DNA from: Thermothelomyces thermophilus ATCC 42464
Lineage: Eukaryota; Ascomycota; Sordariomycetes; Sordariales; Chaetomiaceae
Assembly: GCF_000226095.1 (NCBI RefSeq)
Contig: NC_016476.1
Span: 3,100,001-3,164,000, forward strand
Reading direction: 5' to 3'
DNA length: 64,000 nt
Each line of letters opens with the position of its first letter. Position 1 is the first letter of the stretch. The position numbers were made by a program, and so were the translations under genes. Below are positions 31,659 to 43,888 of the stretch, piece by piece. The notes under the pieces were generated by a model, which was not told the DNA's origin, made no database searches, and saw only the letters and a program-made list of their open reading frames with translations.

Positions 31659-33344
31659 ATGACGCTCCTAGCGCTGAAGGAGGACCGGCCGACGCCAAAG
31701 GCCGTCTACAACTGGAGGGTTTACGCATGTGCCGCCGTCGCTTCGTTCGCCTCATGCATGATTGGGTACGACTCGGCTTTCATTGGCACCACGCTTGCTC
31801 TTCCGTCGTTCACCAAGGAGTTCGACTTCGCCTCCTATGACCCTGACGCCCTGGCTCTCCTGCAGGCCAACATTGTCTCGGTCTACCAGGCAGGGGCCTT
31901 CTTCGGCAGCTTGTTCGCCTATGGCACCAGTTACTTCCTCGGCAGGCGCAAGTCTCTGTTCGTCTTTGCTGGCGTGTTCCTCATCGGCGCCGGCATCATG
32001 CTTGCGGCAAGTTCAGAAAGGGGACTTGGCACCATCCTTGCCGGTCGAGTCCTGGCTGGCATCGGGGTTGGCGGGGCATCGAACATGGTACCCATCTACA
32101 TCTCCGAGCTTGCGCCTCCCGCCGTTCGAGGCCGGCTCGTTGGCATCTACGAGCTGGGCTGGCAGATTGGCGGTCTTGTCGGGTTCTGGATCAACTACGG
32201 AGTGAACACGACTCTTGCTCCCACACGGTCTCAATGGCTCATACCCTTTGCAGTACAGCTCATTCCCGGTGGCCTTCTGTTCCTGGGTGTCCTCTGGATC
32301 AAGGAGTCTCCCAGGTGGCTGTTCTCAAAGGGTCGGAGGGACGAGGCCATGAAAAACCTTTGCTGGATACGTAACCTGGAGCCCACCGATCAATATATCC
32401 TAGAGGAGGTCCAGTACATCGACCAAGACCTTGAGAGGTTTGAGAGGGAGGTTGGGAAGGGTTTTTGGAAGCCGTTCCTTGCCCTCAAGCAGCGCAAGGT
32501 CCAATGGCGCTTCTTCCTCGGCGGCATGCTCTTCCTGTTTCAAAATGCCAGCGGTAAGCGCCCCTTTTTTGTATTGCTCGGTTGTCTAGGAGGGCGGCGG
32601 ATGCTGACGCCGACAACAGGTATCAATTCGATCAACTACTACAGCCCCACGGTGTTCCGCAGCATTGGGATCACCGGCACAAATACCGGATTCTTGACGA
32701 CAGGTCTGTTTGGCGTCGTCAAGACGGTATTGACGGTGCTCTGGCTGCTCTGGCTTGTTGATCACGTGGGCCGGCGCCGCATGCTCTTCATCGGTGCCGC
32801 GGGCGGTTCACTGTGCATGTGGTTCATCGGGGCTTACATCAAGATTGCCGACCCATCGTCGAACCAGGAAGGCGGTAGCATGTCCAGTGCTGGCATCGCT
32901 GCTATCTTCTTCTTCTACCTCTGGACAGCATTCTACACGCCATCCTGGAACGGAACGCCGTGGGTCATCAATTCCGAGATGTTTGACCAAAACACACGTT
33001 CCCTGGGACAGGCATCCGCGTCGGCCAACAACTGGTTTTGGAACTTTATCATCTCGCGGTTCACGCCGCAGATGTTCCTCAAGATGGAGTACGGCGTCTA
33101 CTTCTTCTTTGCGTCTCTGATGCTACTCTCCATCATTTTCGTCTTCTATCTGATTCCGGAGACCAAGTCGATCCCGCTTGAGTCCATGGACCGCTTGTTT
33201 GAGATCAAGCCGGTGCGCAAGGCTAACAAAGTGCTGATGGAGGAGCTCGAGTCCCAGGGCTTGAGCGTGGCAGTCGATGATGCATCTCTTTGCACGGGCG
33301 AGAAGCCGAAGCAAAGCCATCTGGAAACAACTAAACATGTTTGA
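31659..33344 (+). CDS. qa-y: quinate permease QA-Y (major facilitator, sugar porter family)
   Basis: Two exons (31659-32553, 32620-33344) give 539 residues. The 66-nt intron is a multiple of three and free of stops, so the frame stays open through it, but splicing restores the conserved NASGINSINYYSP of helix 7. Twelve membrane segments are present with sugar-porter signatures: GRRKSL after helix 2, GRVLAGIGVGG, PIYISELAPPAVRGRLVG, KESPRWL, GRRRML and PETKSIPLE. The N-terminus MTLLALKEDRPTPKAVYNWR is almost identical to the N. crassa protein as I remember it. It sits in the plasma membrane and imports quinate, probably with protons. Its 3' end converges on qa-3. Confidence 0.95.
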   Translation: MTLLALKEDRPTPKAVYNWRVYACAAVASFASCMIGYDSAFIGTTLALPSFTKEFDFASYDPDALALLQANIVSVYQAGAFFGSLFAYGTSYFLGRRKSLFVFAGVFLIGAGIMLAASSERGLGTILAGRVLAGIGVGGASNMVPIYISELAPPAVRGRLVGIYELGWQIGGLVGFWINYGVNTTLAPTRSQWLIPFAVQLIPGGLLFLGVLWIKESPRWLFSKGRRDEAMKNLCWIRNLEPTDQYILEEVQYIDQDLERFEREVGKGFWKPFLALKQRKVQWRFFLGGMLFLFQNASGKRPFFVLLGCLGGRRMLTPTTGINSINYYSPTVFRSIGITGTNTGFLTTGLFGVVKTVLTVLWLLWLVDHVGRRRMLFIGAAGGSLCMWFIGAYIKIADPSSNQEGGSMSSAGIAAIFFFYLWTAFYTPSWNGTPWVINSEMFDQNTRSLGQASASANNWFWNFIISRFTPQMFLKMEYGVYFFFASLMLLSIIFVFYLIPETKSIPLESMDRLFEIKPVRKANKVLMEELESQGLSVAVDDASLCTGEKPKQSHLETTKHV

Positions 33345-34019
33345 ATATGTTATATGAGGCCTACGTGGCTTGAAGCGTGAATGGCGGATGGATTTGTTTT
33401 TATTTCTATTCATTAATCGAGGAGGGAGAAGGGGGAGGGGGAGTTTGTTTGGCAGGGGCCGCCGGCCAGGAGGCAGTTGGAGTTGGGTGGTATGCGAAGG
33501 TTCTGGAGTGATCTACGTGCTGCAGGGGTGTTCTAAAACACTGAAGTTGTCGCAGAGAAAGAACTTAATCATGTTTGGCTCTCTTCTTGTTCTTAAAGTA
33601 TTTGAGGGTTTGAGTGAACCCTTGGGTCGAGTCGTCCAAGCCTTAAACTGCTAGCTTTCGTTCTAGGTCTAGTTGTTTATTACCCGAGTCCAGTGTAGGT
33701 TGAGATGGCCACACAGGCAGTCTCGTAAAGCACTCCACAAAGCAACAATGTAGGTGATTGATCTACCTTGACGTATATACACGCAAACGGCTTCGATTAC
33801 CGGGAACATCACATGTGATGAGCTGCGGCGCCGAGGACTTGAAAACTCAAAATTTTGTACCTCAGATATCATCTATACACCGACAAAGCCCCTGAGGTAC
33901 GATCAGGATGAGCCGGCCTTGTTTGAGATCTTAAAGTCTCACGGGAAGCATTTCTAGATCACGTTGTCGCACCAAAGGTTGACATCGGACCGGGGGAAAT
34001 GTAATCCAAGGTATAGTAT
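33345..34019. other. convergent qa-y/qa-3 intergenic region
   Basis: This 0.68 kb region between two convergent stop codons should hold both 3' UTRs. No gene or strong repeat is seen. Confidence 0.5.
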
Positions 34020-35207
34020 TTACTGTCTAGAGATTTGTGCTAACCTAGCGGCGATTGCTTTCTTCACCTGTGAAACTGGGAGTTCACTGCTGTCGCGACC
34101 CGTCCAGTACTTGTCCTATCCAGGTATGGTTAGATGGGTAAACAGCCAGGATAAACGAAGGAAGAGCCAGCTCACCTGCTCGATTCCCTGCCAAATCAGT
34201 GCCTCAGTCCCGAGAATAACCTGCCAGCCCTCGGACTCGGCTAGGGCACCAAGGGCGGTATAAGGCGAGGGGTTGTAGCACATCTCCAGGAGTGCGCCCT
34301 TCTTCTCCTTCCGCAACATAACCTCAATGATGCGCCTCAAGACCTTTTCGCCCTCTGACACAGGGGGAAAGTCTGGAATGCAGGAAACAATAGCTCCTGG
34401 ACCCTCGAGTGCTTCTGCCTGCTCAACCGTCTCGACATGGACCAACCGAGCTCCGTAGGAACGCCTGCTGCACTCGGCTACAACGGCCGTGATCTCGCTC
34501 TTGTCGCGACTAACGACATAGATGCAAGTGGCCTTGAGCCATTTGTGGATAGCATAGATGGCGGACCGAGCGGCACCACCACCGCCGATGACCATGGCAG
34601 GGCGGTTCTCGTAGACAGAAGGGTCCGAGACATTCTGCACAAAGGATTCACGAATACCAATCACGTCGGTATTGGCACCGCAGAAAATACGGCGCCCATC
34701 TGGGAGATGTCGGAGAAAGAGGGTGTTGCAGGCGCCAACGTCGCGGCACTCTTCTGTGAGCTCATCTAGGTGAGGAATGATGGCAACTTTGTGCGGCATG
34801 GTGATGGAGGCTCCTATATAAGAGTTCATTTAGCAAGGCAAGCTCAGTTACTCATACACATGCGCTAAAACACACGCACATCTAGGTAGAAAGACATAGG
34901 AAGAAGGGGGGGGGGAATAGATGCTCAGGCACGCTGACAATATGGGCCCAAAAATGAGAGACATACCATAGAACTTGGGATGACGTATTAATCTCAGAAA
35001 GAGGTCCATATCCGTAGAATCAAGCCTGAGCTGCTCCCAATTCAGACCGAGCTCTCGATAGACAACATCGTGTAAAAGGGGTGACATGGAAGCCGTGAGC
35101 TTCTGACCAAAGAGAAGGCCATGCCTGTCAAGCTTGGCGATCTGTGAGTCTAAATCCGGTGCTACAGTCTGCTTGCGCTCTCTCGTAACTGTGGTCGTGG
35201 TTGACAT
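34020..35207 (-). CDS. qa-3: quinate/shikimate dehydrogenase QA-3
   Basis: Three exons (35207-34967, 34813-34176, 34115-34020; introns 153 and 60 nt) give 324 residues, against about 321 in N. crassa. The N-terminal substrate domain has [19 protein letters not shown] and the catalytic-Lys region SITMPHK, and GANTDVIGI follows. The NAD-binding Rossmann part has [13 protein letters not shown]. The last exon completes the C-terminus with [15 protein letters not shown]. The enzyme oxidises quinate to 3-dehydroquinate (and shikimate to 3-dehydroshikimate) with NAD in the cytosol, the entry step of the catabolic route. Reading only the middle exon would wrongly truncate the C-terminus and lose the first 80 residues. 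It is divergent from qa-4. Confidence 0.94.
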
Positions 35208-36007
35208 CTTTGTCCAGACGTGCGTGTTGACGTTGACGACGGATGGATGATGAAGGATTAGTGTTATAGGCCAGATCAGGAATGAAATGCCTGGATAGGT
35301 AGGTAGTTGGTGGCAGGACAACCACAATATCCGCAATGGTCGGAGGGAGATGACTGAAACAAATATGCAGCCAACTTGGAGCTGATGAGACTACCAATAA
35401 AGAAGGGTCAATGGAGAATGTCGTCCCCGGGCCGAAGCGTGCATGGGATATACATTAAAGCCCCTCTCGCGCCTGCTGATCGTGCAGGCGGCACCCGGGA
35501 CTTCGGCCGGAGAACGGTGGGGTTGATGGAGACGGGATAAGGGTGTCAGCGCGCTCCGGTTCGTCCGTGGACGCCCAGAAACCCGGTAGGCGGGTTGTCA
35601 TTCATCAGCCTCCTGAGCGTGCCGGCGGGTGTGCGACATGGAACAAGATCCATCCAACCCTCTTCGCGATGCATAGAAACTTCCGGCGCAACACAGCGAA
35701 GGGTAAACAACAACATGCATCATGCTGTGCTCTGTATGCCGTAGGCGCAGTATAGCCTGTGCCTCTAAAGTACGTTCGCATACAGGAAGCCAGACGCCTG
35801 GTCATCCAATGAGAACATACACTACTGTATACGGATTAGGTATTGTCTGCTTGATAACAATCATTACCTTTGTCCCTCTGCTACGGAGTATACTTGGTAG
35901 AACATTAGAATACGGAATAGTTACGCTGAAAATGTTTCTCCCCGCCGCTCTTTCAAGACTAAGCGGATGCATTATCAATGTCGGCCTGCCATGGTTCGAA
36001 CAGGCTT

Positions 36008-36023
36008 GGCTAAACATTTATCC
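36008..36023 (+). promoter_or_regulatory. QA-1F binding site (strong match)
   Basis: GGCTAAACATTTATCC matches 15 of 16 positions of GGRTAARYRYTTATCC. It lies about 800 bp upstream of qa-3 and 1.56 kb upstream of qa-4, and could serve both. Confidence 0.75.
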
Positions 36024-36660
36024 AGGGTCTAATTGGCCAATGGCTAATGAACTTGTGCTTATGGTCAGTCACGTACGCCTCCTGACCCCGGTCCGAGATC
36101 CACCCGGACTTCAGGCCCCACCTACCTATATAGAACATCCGTACTCCATACACTACAGAGTACGTCCGTACGCAATACGATCAGGAAGCCATACCCCATC
36201 AAGCCTTTCATGGTCTTTTCTTCCAAAAGATTGGCACAGTACATGCCTTGGACGCGTCGGGTGTGCACTGGACGAGAGCGTACCGTGGCGGGTTGCAGCG
36301 CTTATCGGCGGGAAGAAGCATTACCCCGCCGCCATCTTCTTCCCACTTTGGCAGCCGCCCAGATCGGGGGCGCTCGCTTATCTTACTTTGTAGGGCCCAA
36401 TCGCTCATCTGAATCAGCGCGTGCTCAAGTGTGATGCACGGAGCCTGCCGAGATGTGTGACGTTGCTATAGACCGCAGTCCGGAACGTACTTTGAGTACA
36501 CCGCCAAACGCCGCCATCCGCGGGGAAAGCTGCCTGCATTCGAGAGTTTCGCTCAAGGAAGAAGCGGCATTCTCGATGCCGTACCTGCGTCGTGCGATGG
36601 AGAACAGCTCGCCAGCGCGCCTAGACATGTGTATATGTATGTATTATGTACACACGGCAC

Positions 36661-36912
36661 CTACCTAGGGTCTATACGAAGTTCCTCCAGGTTGTAGGTT
36701 CCTTCTTAGTATATCGATTTACACCCGAAGGATTGCACTTACCCCTTCTAGTCCATGAAAGCACAGCCTGATTTTATAGGTGACCTCTTCACGAGTTACT
36801 CCGAGAATATCAGGTACCTACGTGACCTACCTAAGTGCCTGAGGAAGTTAAGTAACCTTAGGTACCTTAGTAAAGTAATAGATACCTTAGGTACTTAGGT
36901 AGCCACCTGACC
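36661..36912. repeat. cluster of TACCTTAGGTA-like short palindromic repeats
   Basis: Variants of CCTAGG, CCTTAGGTACC and GTACTTAGGTAG recur at least eight times, most densely at 36810-36910. The pieces are imperfect palindromes. Confidence 0.7.
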
Positions 36913-37292
36913 TTAGGGATGATAGGCAGTTACCACCAACCATACCTCATTGAGACCCAGAGTCGAACCAATCCTCGTCATGGAGACCGACCGGCAGTGT
37001 ACACACCTTGGCCGGGTATTGAGAGCCACCGACCGGCTTGTGCTCATGCATGCTGGGCATCTGCAGATCGAAAGGTACACGAGACACTGGAAAGGAACAT
37101 GCGGCGCACTCGCCCGAGAACCGACCGGCTCTCCGCTCCGGGTCCCCCGGGCCTCGATGGGAGCTCCTTTCGGTTTTGGATTCTATTTAAGTTCCCCGGG
37201 TTCCTTCCAGAAATCATGCCCCTGGCACTGCAGGCTCCTGTGCCTTCCTTCCCCTTCCCGTTGATTGTCGCAGGCGCAGATAATTTTCTTTC

Positions 37293-37309
37293 TTTTTTTT
37301 TTTTTTTTT
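37293..37309 (+). repeat. homopolymer of 17 T
   Basis: A T run about 275 bp upstream of the qa-4 start codon, inside a pyrimidine-rich leader region of the kind common in fungal promoters. Confidence 0.8.
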
Positions 37310-37583
37310 ATTTCCTCGGGCTGCAAAGATCCTCGTCATTCTCCAGTTTAACCCAACCTCTACACTCGCCCACCCTACTCCCATCAGGTTATTCTATTCC
37401 CCCTTATCCCCTTTATATCCCCTTCTGCAGCGCCAGCAGATCGTACCCGATCGATCTTCTTAGAACATACACCATCAGGGCTCGCGAGCATTCATCCGCC
37501 ATCCGCAGAACGGGAATTTTCCGGGGCCGCTGTCTCTCTCCTAATCCTCATACCAGTTCAATACTCTCCTGTAAAGGCCCGTC

Positions 37584-38666
37584 ATGCCGTGCAAACTCGC
37601 CATCACGTCCATGTCGCTTGGCCGGTGCTATGCCGGCCATTCTTTTGCGACCAAGATGGACGCTGCCCACAAGTACGGGTATCAGGGCATTGAGCTCTTC
37701 CACGAAGACCTCGTCGATGTCGCTTATTCCTTGTCCTCTGAAACGCCGTCTCCCGAAGGACCATCGCAGGAGGCCCAGGCAGCAGCAGCTCGGCACATTC
37801 GGCGTCTGTGTCAGGCCAGAGGCATCGAGATCATCTGCCTCCAGCCCTTCAGCCACTACGACGGACTTCTCGATCGCGAGGAGCACGAGCGCCGCCTCGG
37901 CCAGCTCGAACTCTGGTTTACGCTCGCCCGGGAGCTGGGAACCGACATGATCCAGATACCCGCCAGCTTTCTCCCGGCTTCTCGCGTGACCGAGGACCTC
38001 AATCTGATTGTATCGGACCTGCAAATAGTCGCCGATATGGGACTGCGCCAGGACCCTCCCATTCGCTTCGCCTATGAAAGCCTCTGCTGGAGCACGCGCG
38101 TCGACACATGGGAGCTCTGCTGGGAAGTCGTCCAGCGGGTCGACCGTCCCAACTTTGGCATGTGTCTCGACACCTTCAACATCGCCGGCCGCATCTATGC
38201 AGACCCGACCGCCGCCTCGGGCCGGACTCCCGACGCCGAGGCCGCCGTGCGCCAGTCGATCGCCCGGATGATCGCACACGTCGATGTCAAGAAGGTGTTC
38301 TACGTCCAGGTTGTCGATGCCGAGCGCCTCAGCGAGCCTCTGGTCCCTGGCCATCCCTTCTACAACGCCGACCAGCCGCCGCGCATGAGCTGGTCCCGAA
38401 ATTGCAGGCTGTTTTACGGAGAAGACGAGCGCGGCGCCTACCTTCCCGTCCGCGAGATTGCCCGGGCTTTCTTCCACGGTCTCGGCTTTGAGGGATGGGT
38501 CAGCCTGGAGCTGTTTCACCGCCGCATGGCTGACGAGGAGCCCCAAGTGCCCGAAGAGCTTGCCAGGAGGGGGGCCGCCTCATGGGTCAAGCTGCAGAAG
38601 GACATGAAGCTGAACGTGGATAAGCCAAAGTCATCCAAGACGACAAGGGTGTATGCATCGCTGTAG
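37584..38666 (+). CDS. qa-4: 3-dehydroshikimate dehydratase QA-4
   Basis: A single exon of 360 residues, one longer than the N. crassa enzyme as I recall it. The start MPCKLAITSMSLGRCYAGHS is typical. The protein is a metal-dependent TIM barrel of the sugar isomerase/AP endonuclease type. Conserved blocks are GYQGIELFHEDL, EIICLQPFSHYDGLLDREEH, FAYESLCWSTRVDTWE (metal Glu region), NFGMCLDTFNIAGR (metal Asp), FYVQVVDAE and GFEGWVSLELFHRRM. It dehydrates 3-dehydroshikimate to protocatechuate, which leaves the qa pathway for the beta-ketoadipate route. It is divergent from qa-3 and convergent with qa-2. Confidence 0.95.
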   Translation: MPCKLAITSMSLGRCYAGHSFATKMDAAHKYGYQGIELFHEDLVDVAYSLSSETPSPEGPSQEAQAAAARHIRRLCQARGIEIICLQPFSHYDGLLDREEHERRLGQLELWFTLARELGTDMIQIPASFLPASRVTEDLNLIVSDLQIVADMGLRQDPPIRFAYESLCWSTRVDTWELCWEVVQRVDRPNFGMCLDTFNIAGRIYADPTAASGRTPDAEAAVRQSIARMIAHVDVKKVFYVQVVDAERLSEPLVPGHPFYNADQPPRMSWSRNCRLFYGEDERGAYLPVREIARAFFHGLGFEGWVSLELFHRRMADEEPQVPEELARRGAASWVKLQKDMKLNVDKPKSSKTTRVYASL

Positions 38667-38943
38667 AGGACGATGATGCTCCTCGCCTCGTGCCACCAAG
38701 GTTGACGGGAACAAAGAGCGAAGGATGTCTTGGGGGTTAGACTTGTACACAGCGGCTGCCATCACATCGGACTTTGTAGATCCGCACACCAGGGCGATCT
38801 TCACTAATACGCAGATAATGATACCAGGACAAATTTGAAAATCACCAATAGTCTGTCCCGCCTTTCAGGTGGCTATGTAGTTTGTGTGGCGTGACAACAG
38901 GAAAAAGCATGCATGCGATGCGCGCTAGTGCTTTGCTCCGGAG

Positions 38944-39441
38944 TTATTCCCTTTCTCCTGCCTTCAGATGCCGAGCCGCAAACGCGATCGCGGCCGTGTA
39001 CCCATACACTCCCAAGCCACAGATGACAGCCACCGCCTTGTCACTCAGATAGCTGTGCTTCCGGAACGGCTCCCGCGCATGTATGTTGGACACGTGGACC
39101 TCGACAAACGGGATGTCCACGGCCAGCAACGCATCTCGGATGGCCACGCTTGTGTGGGTCAGCGCGCCGGGGTTGATGACAATGGCTGACGGCTTTCGGA
39201 GCCTCTCCGTCCTGTCGTCCACTGCCGCCTCGGGCCCCCAGCCGGCGGCTCCCTGTATGCGGTCCACGATGGCACCCTCGTGGTTCGACTGAAATGTCTC
39301 GAGCTCGACGCCGAGCGAGGAAGCCTGATCGCGGGCGAGGGCCTCCACTTCGGCGAGGGTGGCGGAGCCGTAGATGTGCGGCTCGCGTTTGCCGAGGAGG
39401 TTGAGATTTGGGCCGTTGATGAGAAGAATGCGGGGAGTCAT
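38944..39441 (-). CDS. qa-2: catabolic 3-dehydroquinase QA-2 (type II)
   Basis: A single exon of 165 residues, slightly shorter than the roughly 173 of N. crassa because a mid-protein loop is reduced. All type II signatures are present: [20 protein letters not shown] with the catalytic Tyr in HIYG and the active-site loop Arg, [45 protein letters not shown] with the catalytic His, and [19 protein letters not shown]. It converts 3-dehydroquinate to 3-dehydroshikimate in a cytosolic dodecamer. It is unrelated to the type I domain copied in QA-1S. I use the ATG at 39441; the frame is open upstream only from a TTG. It is divergent from qa-x. Confidence 0.96.
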   Translation of the reverse strand: MTPRILLINGPNLNLLGKREPHIYGSATLAEVEALARDQASSLGVELETFQSNHEGAIVDRIQGAAGWGPEAAVDDRTERLRKPSAIVINPGALTHTSVAIRDALLAVDIPFVEVHVSNIHAREPFRKHSYLSDKAVAVICGLGVYGYTAAIAFAARHLKAGERE

Positions 39442-40493
39442 TGTTGTCGTGGTGCTAGCCGGCAATGGAGATTGTGTGCATGTCGGTTTCAATGGTCTGC
39501 AGAGAGAGAGAGAGGGGCCGCACTTGGTCTGAAGGATTCAACTGGGGTCCAAGCCGGGATTACCGTGAAGAAGTGATTGGGGAGGAAGGGGAGCCGGGAT
39601 GGGAATTTCAATGGTTCAAAGTTCTGGCACAGAGTACTCCAAAAGCAAGATCAAGTTCGCTTAGGTAGCTCTGCTTCTCATATCCTGAATCTCGGCTTTG
39701 CAGACTCAGACACAGCTCTGACCTCAACTCAGCCCCCGACCAGAGGAGTCCGGCACCACGTGATTCCCTCTCCGTGGTTGTCAGATGGAAGTGGGTGCTT
39801 CTGTGCCTCGCCGCACTGCAAAGGTATCACCTATACGCAACCACATTTTACAACCGTCTTCGTGCCCCTCGGTTTCCCCTTTGGGAATCCTTCATCCGCA
39901 GCCAAACGGGCGTTTCTCCGGGACTGTGGGCCCCGCCGAGACGGCCCCACGCGGCTCTCCACTCGGCGGGTGAAGACTCTCCCGGACGGAAACCAGTTCG
40001 CACAAACGACAGACAGATTTTGCGATCGGCGCAGCGGCAGGCGGTCGGAACTCAGAACCATGCTCGGCCTGCATGCTTGATCTGAGGTCTCAGAGGTGAC
40101 CCTGAGTCGATGCCGATTCGCCTCGTTCATGCTCGCCAAGAGGGCCACCGAAGACTTGCTCTGCGGATCTGGGGAAGATGCCGGGGGCCGTTTGGCGGCC
40201 CAGGAAGTAAGGTATGTAAAGTACGTCCGTACATACAAAGGTCCAGACTCTAGGAACAGCGGAATTCGCCCGCCGAGCTCGGCTTGCGGCGGCTCTTCTG
40301 GCACGGTGTCCTGGGAAAGCGAATGCTAGTCAGCTCCTTCCCTGTTCGCGTATGCCCCCCCCTTCCCTTCCCAACGCTGCCGCGAAGCTTGTAGCTCTCA
40401 CTGAGAGGATGTTATCCTGTATCTACTTGCTAGCAGCAAGGTGCCACCTGCATTCGTAGATTGGTGGTTTGCCATAGGTCGGCACCAACCAAC
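39442..40493. other. qa-2/qa-x divergent regulatory region
   Basis: This 1.05 kb region holds both promoters. A TTATCC half-site at 40412-40417 lies inside AGGATGTTATCCT, 76 bp before the qa-x ATG. I see no full QA-1F palindrome. A short AGAG repeat lies at about 39500-39512. Confidence 0.5.
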
Positions 40494-41884
40494 ATGGCTA
40501 CCAAGACCTTCACAGAACAAGAGCTCAACGACATTTACGCCTTCGCCGTCCAACTCGGCAAGGATGCCGGCAAGCTCCTCCTCGAGGCTGCTCGGTTGAG
40601 GTGGAACGGCGAGAACACGCCAGAGGCTGTCGAGAAAGATAGCTCGGTAGACATCGTGACAAAGACCGACGAAGGTCAGCCAGGAGGAGCCCCCGTTGCT
40701 AGTTGCCGGTTGCTTCTCGCAGAGCGCTAATCTTGCACCGGAGTAGACGTCGAGCTCTTCATCAAGACATCCATTAACCAGAAGTTCCCTGACCATGCGT
40801 ATGTCGCTGTTACCGTCACCGTGTCTTCGCCCCACCGGTGACGACCGAACAATGTCCAGTGCTGACGACGATGCAAACTCCCAGTTTCGTCGGCGAGGAA
40901 AGCTACTCTAAAGGTGCATTCCGCGACTACCTGATCAGCGACTCGACACCCACCTGGTGCGTGGACCCGCTAGACGGGACGGTCAACTACACACACCTCT
41001 TCCCCATGTTCTGTGTCTCCATCGCCTTTCTGGTCGGCGGCAAGCCCGTCATCGGCGTCATCAATGCACCATTCCTCAACCAGCTCTTCACGGCGTGCGG
41101 CGGCCGCGGCGCGTGGCTCAACGAGACCCAGCGCCTGCCCCTGATCCGGAACCCGATACCCCCCATGCCGACCAATGCTCCCGCGGGCTGTGTCTTCTCG
41201 TGCGAGTGGGGCAAGGACAGGAAGGACACGCCCGGCGGCAACCTGCATCGGAAGGTGGAGAGCTTTCTCAACATGGCCGCCGAGGTTGGGGGGCGGGCGG
41301 GGAAAGGGGGTATGGTCCATGGCATACGGAGCTTGGGCAGGTAAGATGGCTGTTCATCATACCCCCCTTTTGCCCCCCTTGCCTGCTTCACCCCCGTGCC
41401 ACTCTCTGTTCCAATCACGGCCCTCTGTTTCGCTGACATGCGAGCGACAAGTGCGACGATGGATCTAGCTTATACTGCAATGGGCGCCTTCGATATATGG
41501 TGGGAAGGAGGATGCTGGGAGTGGTTGGTACCCCAGCTTGATTGCCCCGAATAGAGCGCGGCGGCTGATGATGCATCAGGGACGTCGCTGCCGGCATCGC
41601 CATTCTCCAAGAAGCCGGAGGGTTAATAACAACAGCAAACCCCCCTGAGAACCCTTCGACGGCACAGATAGAGGATGTCGGATTAGGGAGTCGTCTCTAC
41701 TTGGCTATCCGGTGAGTTCTGCCTTCCGGTAGTCTTTCCATCCACGGCTAAGCACTACCGCTTACCCTGAGGCAGTCCCGCAGGCTCGTCAAGCACCGAA
41801 TCCGGGAGGCAAGGTCAGGAAAGGACTGTCAGGGAAGTTTGGCGGCGTGTGAGGGCTCTCGACTACAACCGGCCCGGTGCATAA
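40494..41884 (+). CDS. qa-x: QA-X, inositol monophosphatase-like protein of the qa cluster
   Basis: Six exons (40494-40674, 40747-40798, 40885-41340, 41452-41523, 41580-41711, 41776-41884) join in phase to 333 residues, against about 340 in N. crassa. Motifs of the Mg-dependent IMPase fold are complete: EKDSSVDIVTKTDEDVE (metal loop), GEES, DPLDGTVNYTHLFPMFC (DPxDGT) and CWEWDVAAGIAIL (WD motif). The C-terminus RTVREVWRRVRALDYNRPGA matches QA-X/QutG. The family would hydrolyse a phosphate ester with magnesium, but the substrate and role in quinate use are unknown. The fourth intron uses a weak donor (GTTGGT). It is the right-hand end of the cluster. Confidence 0.92.
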
Positions 41885-42587
41885 GCGAGTGTGAGAAGGG
41901 AAGGTGCGATGCAGCCTTGCAGTTTGAAACTATGACTCCCAACATATATGCCATGGGCTGAGGAGAGGGAGATGGCGCACCGCGTAAGGTAAAGGGTGTC
42001 ATGTGGTAGCACTCGTTTCAAACTAGCAGTGGTGCCGCCCAGAACCAGTTCGGCTCGAAAACCAAACGAGGGGACATCGTCAACCAAGTAATACCCAAAT
42101 AACGTGACTTCCTATTCAAGTAGTCAAGGGAGGCACCTTGGGCCATTACGCAAGTACTAGACAGAACCTAACTATCGCTCCGAATCGGTAGCGGTTGTCA
42201 AGGTTGCCTGGATTGACAATCCATCCATCACCGTGCTCAATCAGCCGCTTTTGCAGCATCCTCAAAACACTGATTACGAGATTGCTGCAGGCACCAGCGT
42301 GGGCTTGACCGCAGACATACGAAGAAGCATACAACAGTTCATCCTACGGTCGGTCAGTGGCAGTCGCAGGTTCGTCGACAAGCCACTTTGCAGTTGAACC
42401 AGACTGCTTCCAATCGAGACTCTGGGGCGGATCCTCTTGGGCCCGGGGCATCCAGGTCAATAGAGTGAGTTATGCTGAGACATGTGTGGTTGCACTCTGC
42501 AGCCCGGGCGAGTTGGAGTCGCGCGGCACCGGCAAGCCGTGTACACAGTAAATGCAATGGCGTCGCACCGGGCACACAGACGACAAC
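41885..42587. other. convergent intergenic region right of the qa cluster
   Basis: This 0.7 kb region lies between the stop codons of qa-x and JIP5. No gene or repeat is recognised. Confidence 0.5.

Positions 42588-43888
<1,301 letters not shown>

Larger units (their letters stand above)
35208..37583. other. 2.4 kb qa-3/qa-4 divergent regulatory region
   Basis: The longest non-coding stretch inside the cluster. It contains the best QA-1F-type palindrome of the window, half-sites at 35535-35540 (GGATAA) and 37404-37409 (TTATCC), one TACGGAGTA motif at 35882-35890, a cluster of CCTTAGGTA-like repeats and a 17-T run in the qa-4 leader. No gene is seen. Confidence 0.6.

Noticed and set aside
32554-32619. 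Treating qa-y as an intronless gene because its frame is open throughout
   Set aside because: The open frame inserts 22 unrelated residues into the conserved helix 7 motif, and good GTAAGC and CAG splice sites flank them.
35535-35540. GGATAA before qa-3 as a full activator site
   Set aside because: The right half (TTATCC) is absent, so it remains at best a half-site.
37548-38546. 332-codon open frame on the minus strand
   Set aside because: It is the antisense shadow of qa-4, which is supported by motifs throughout.
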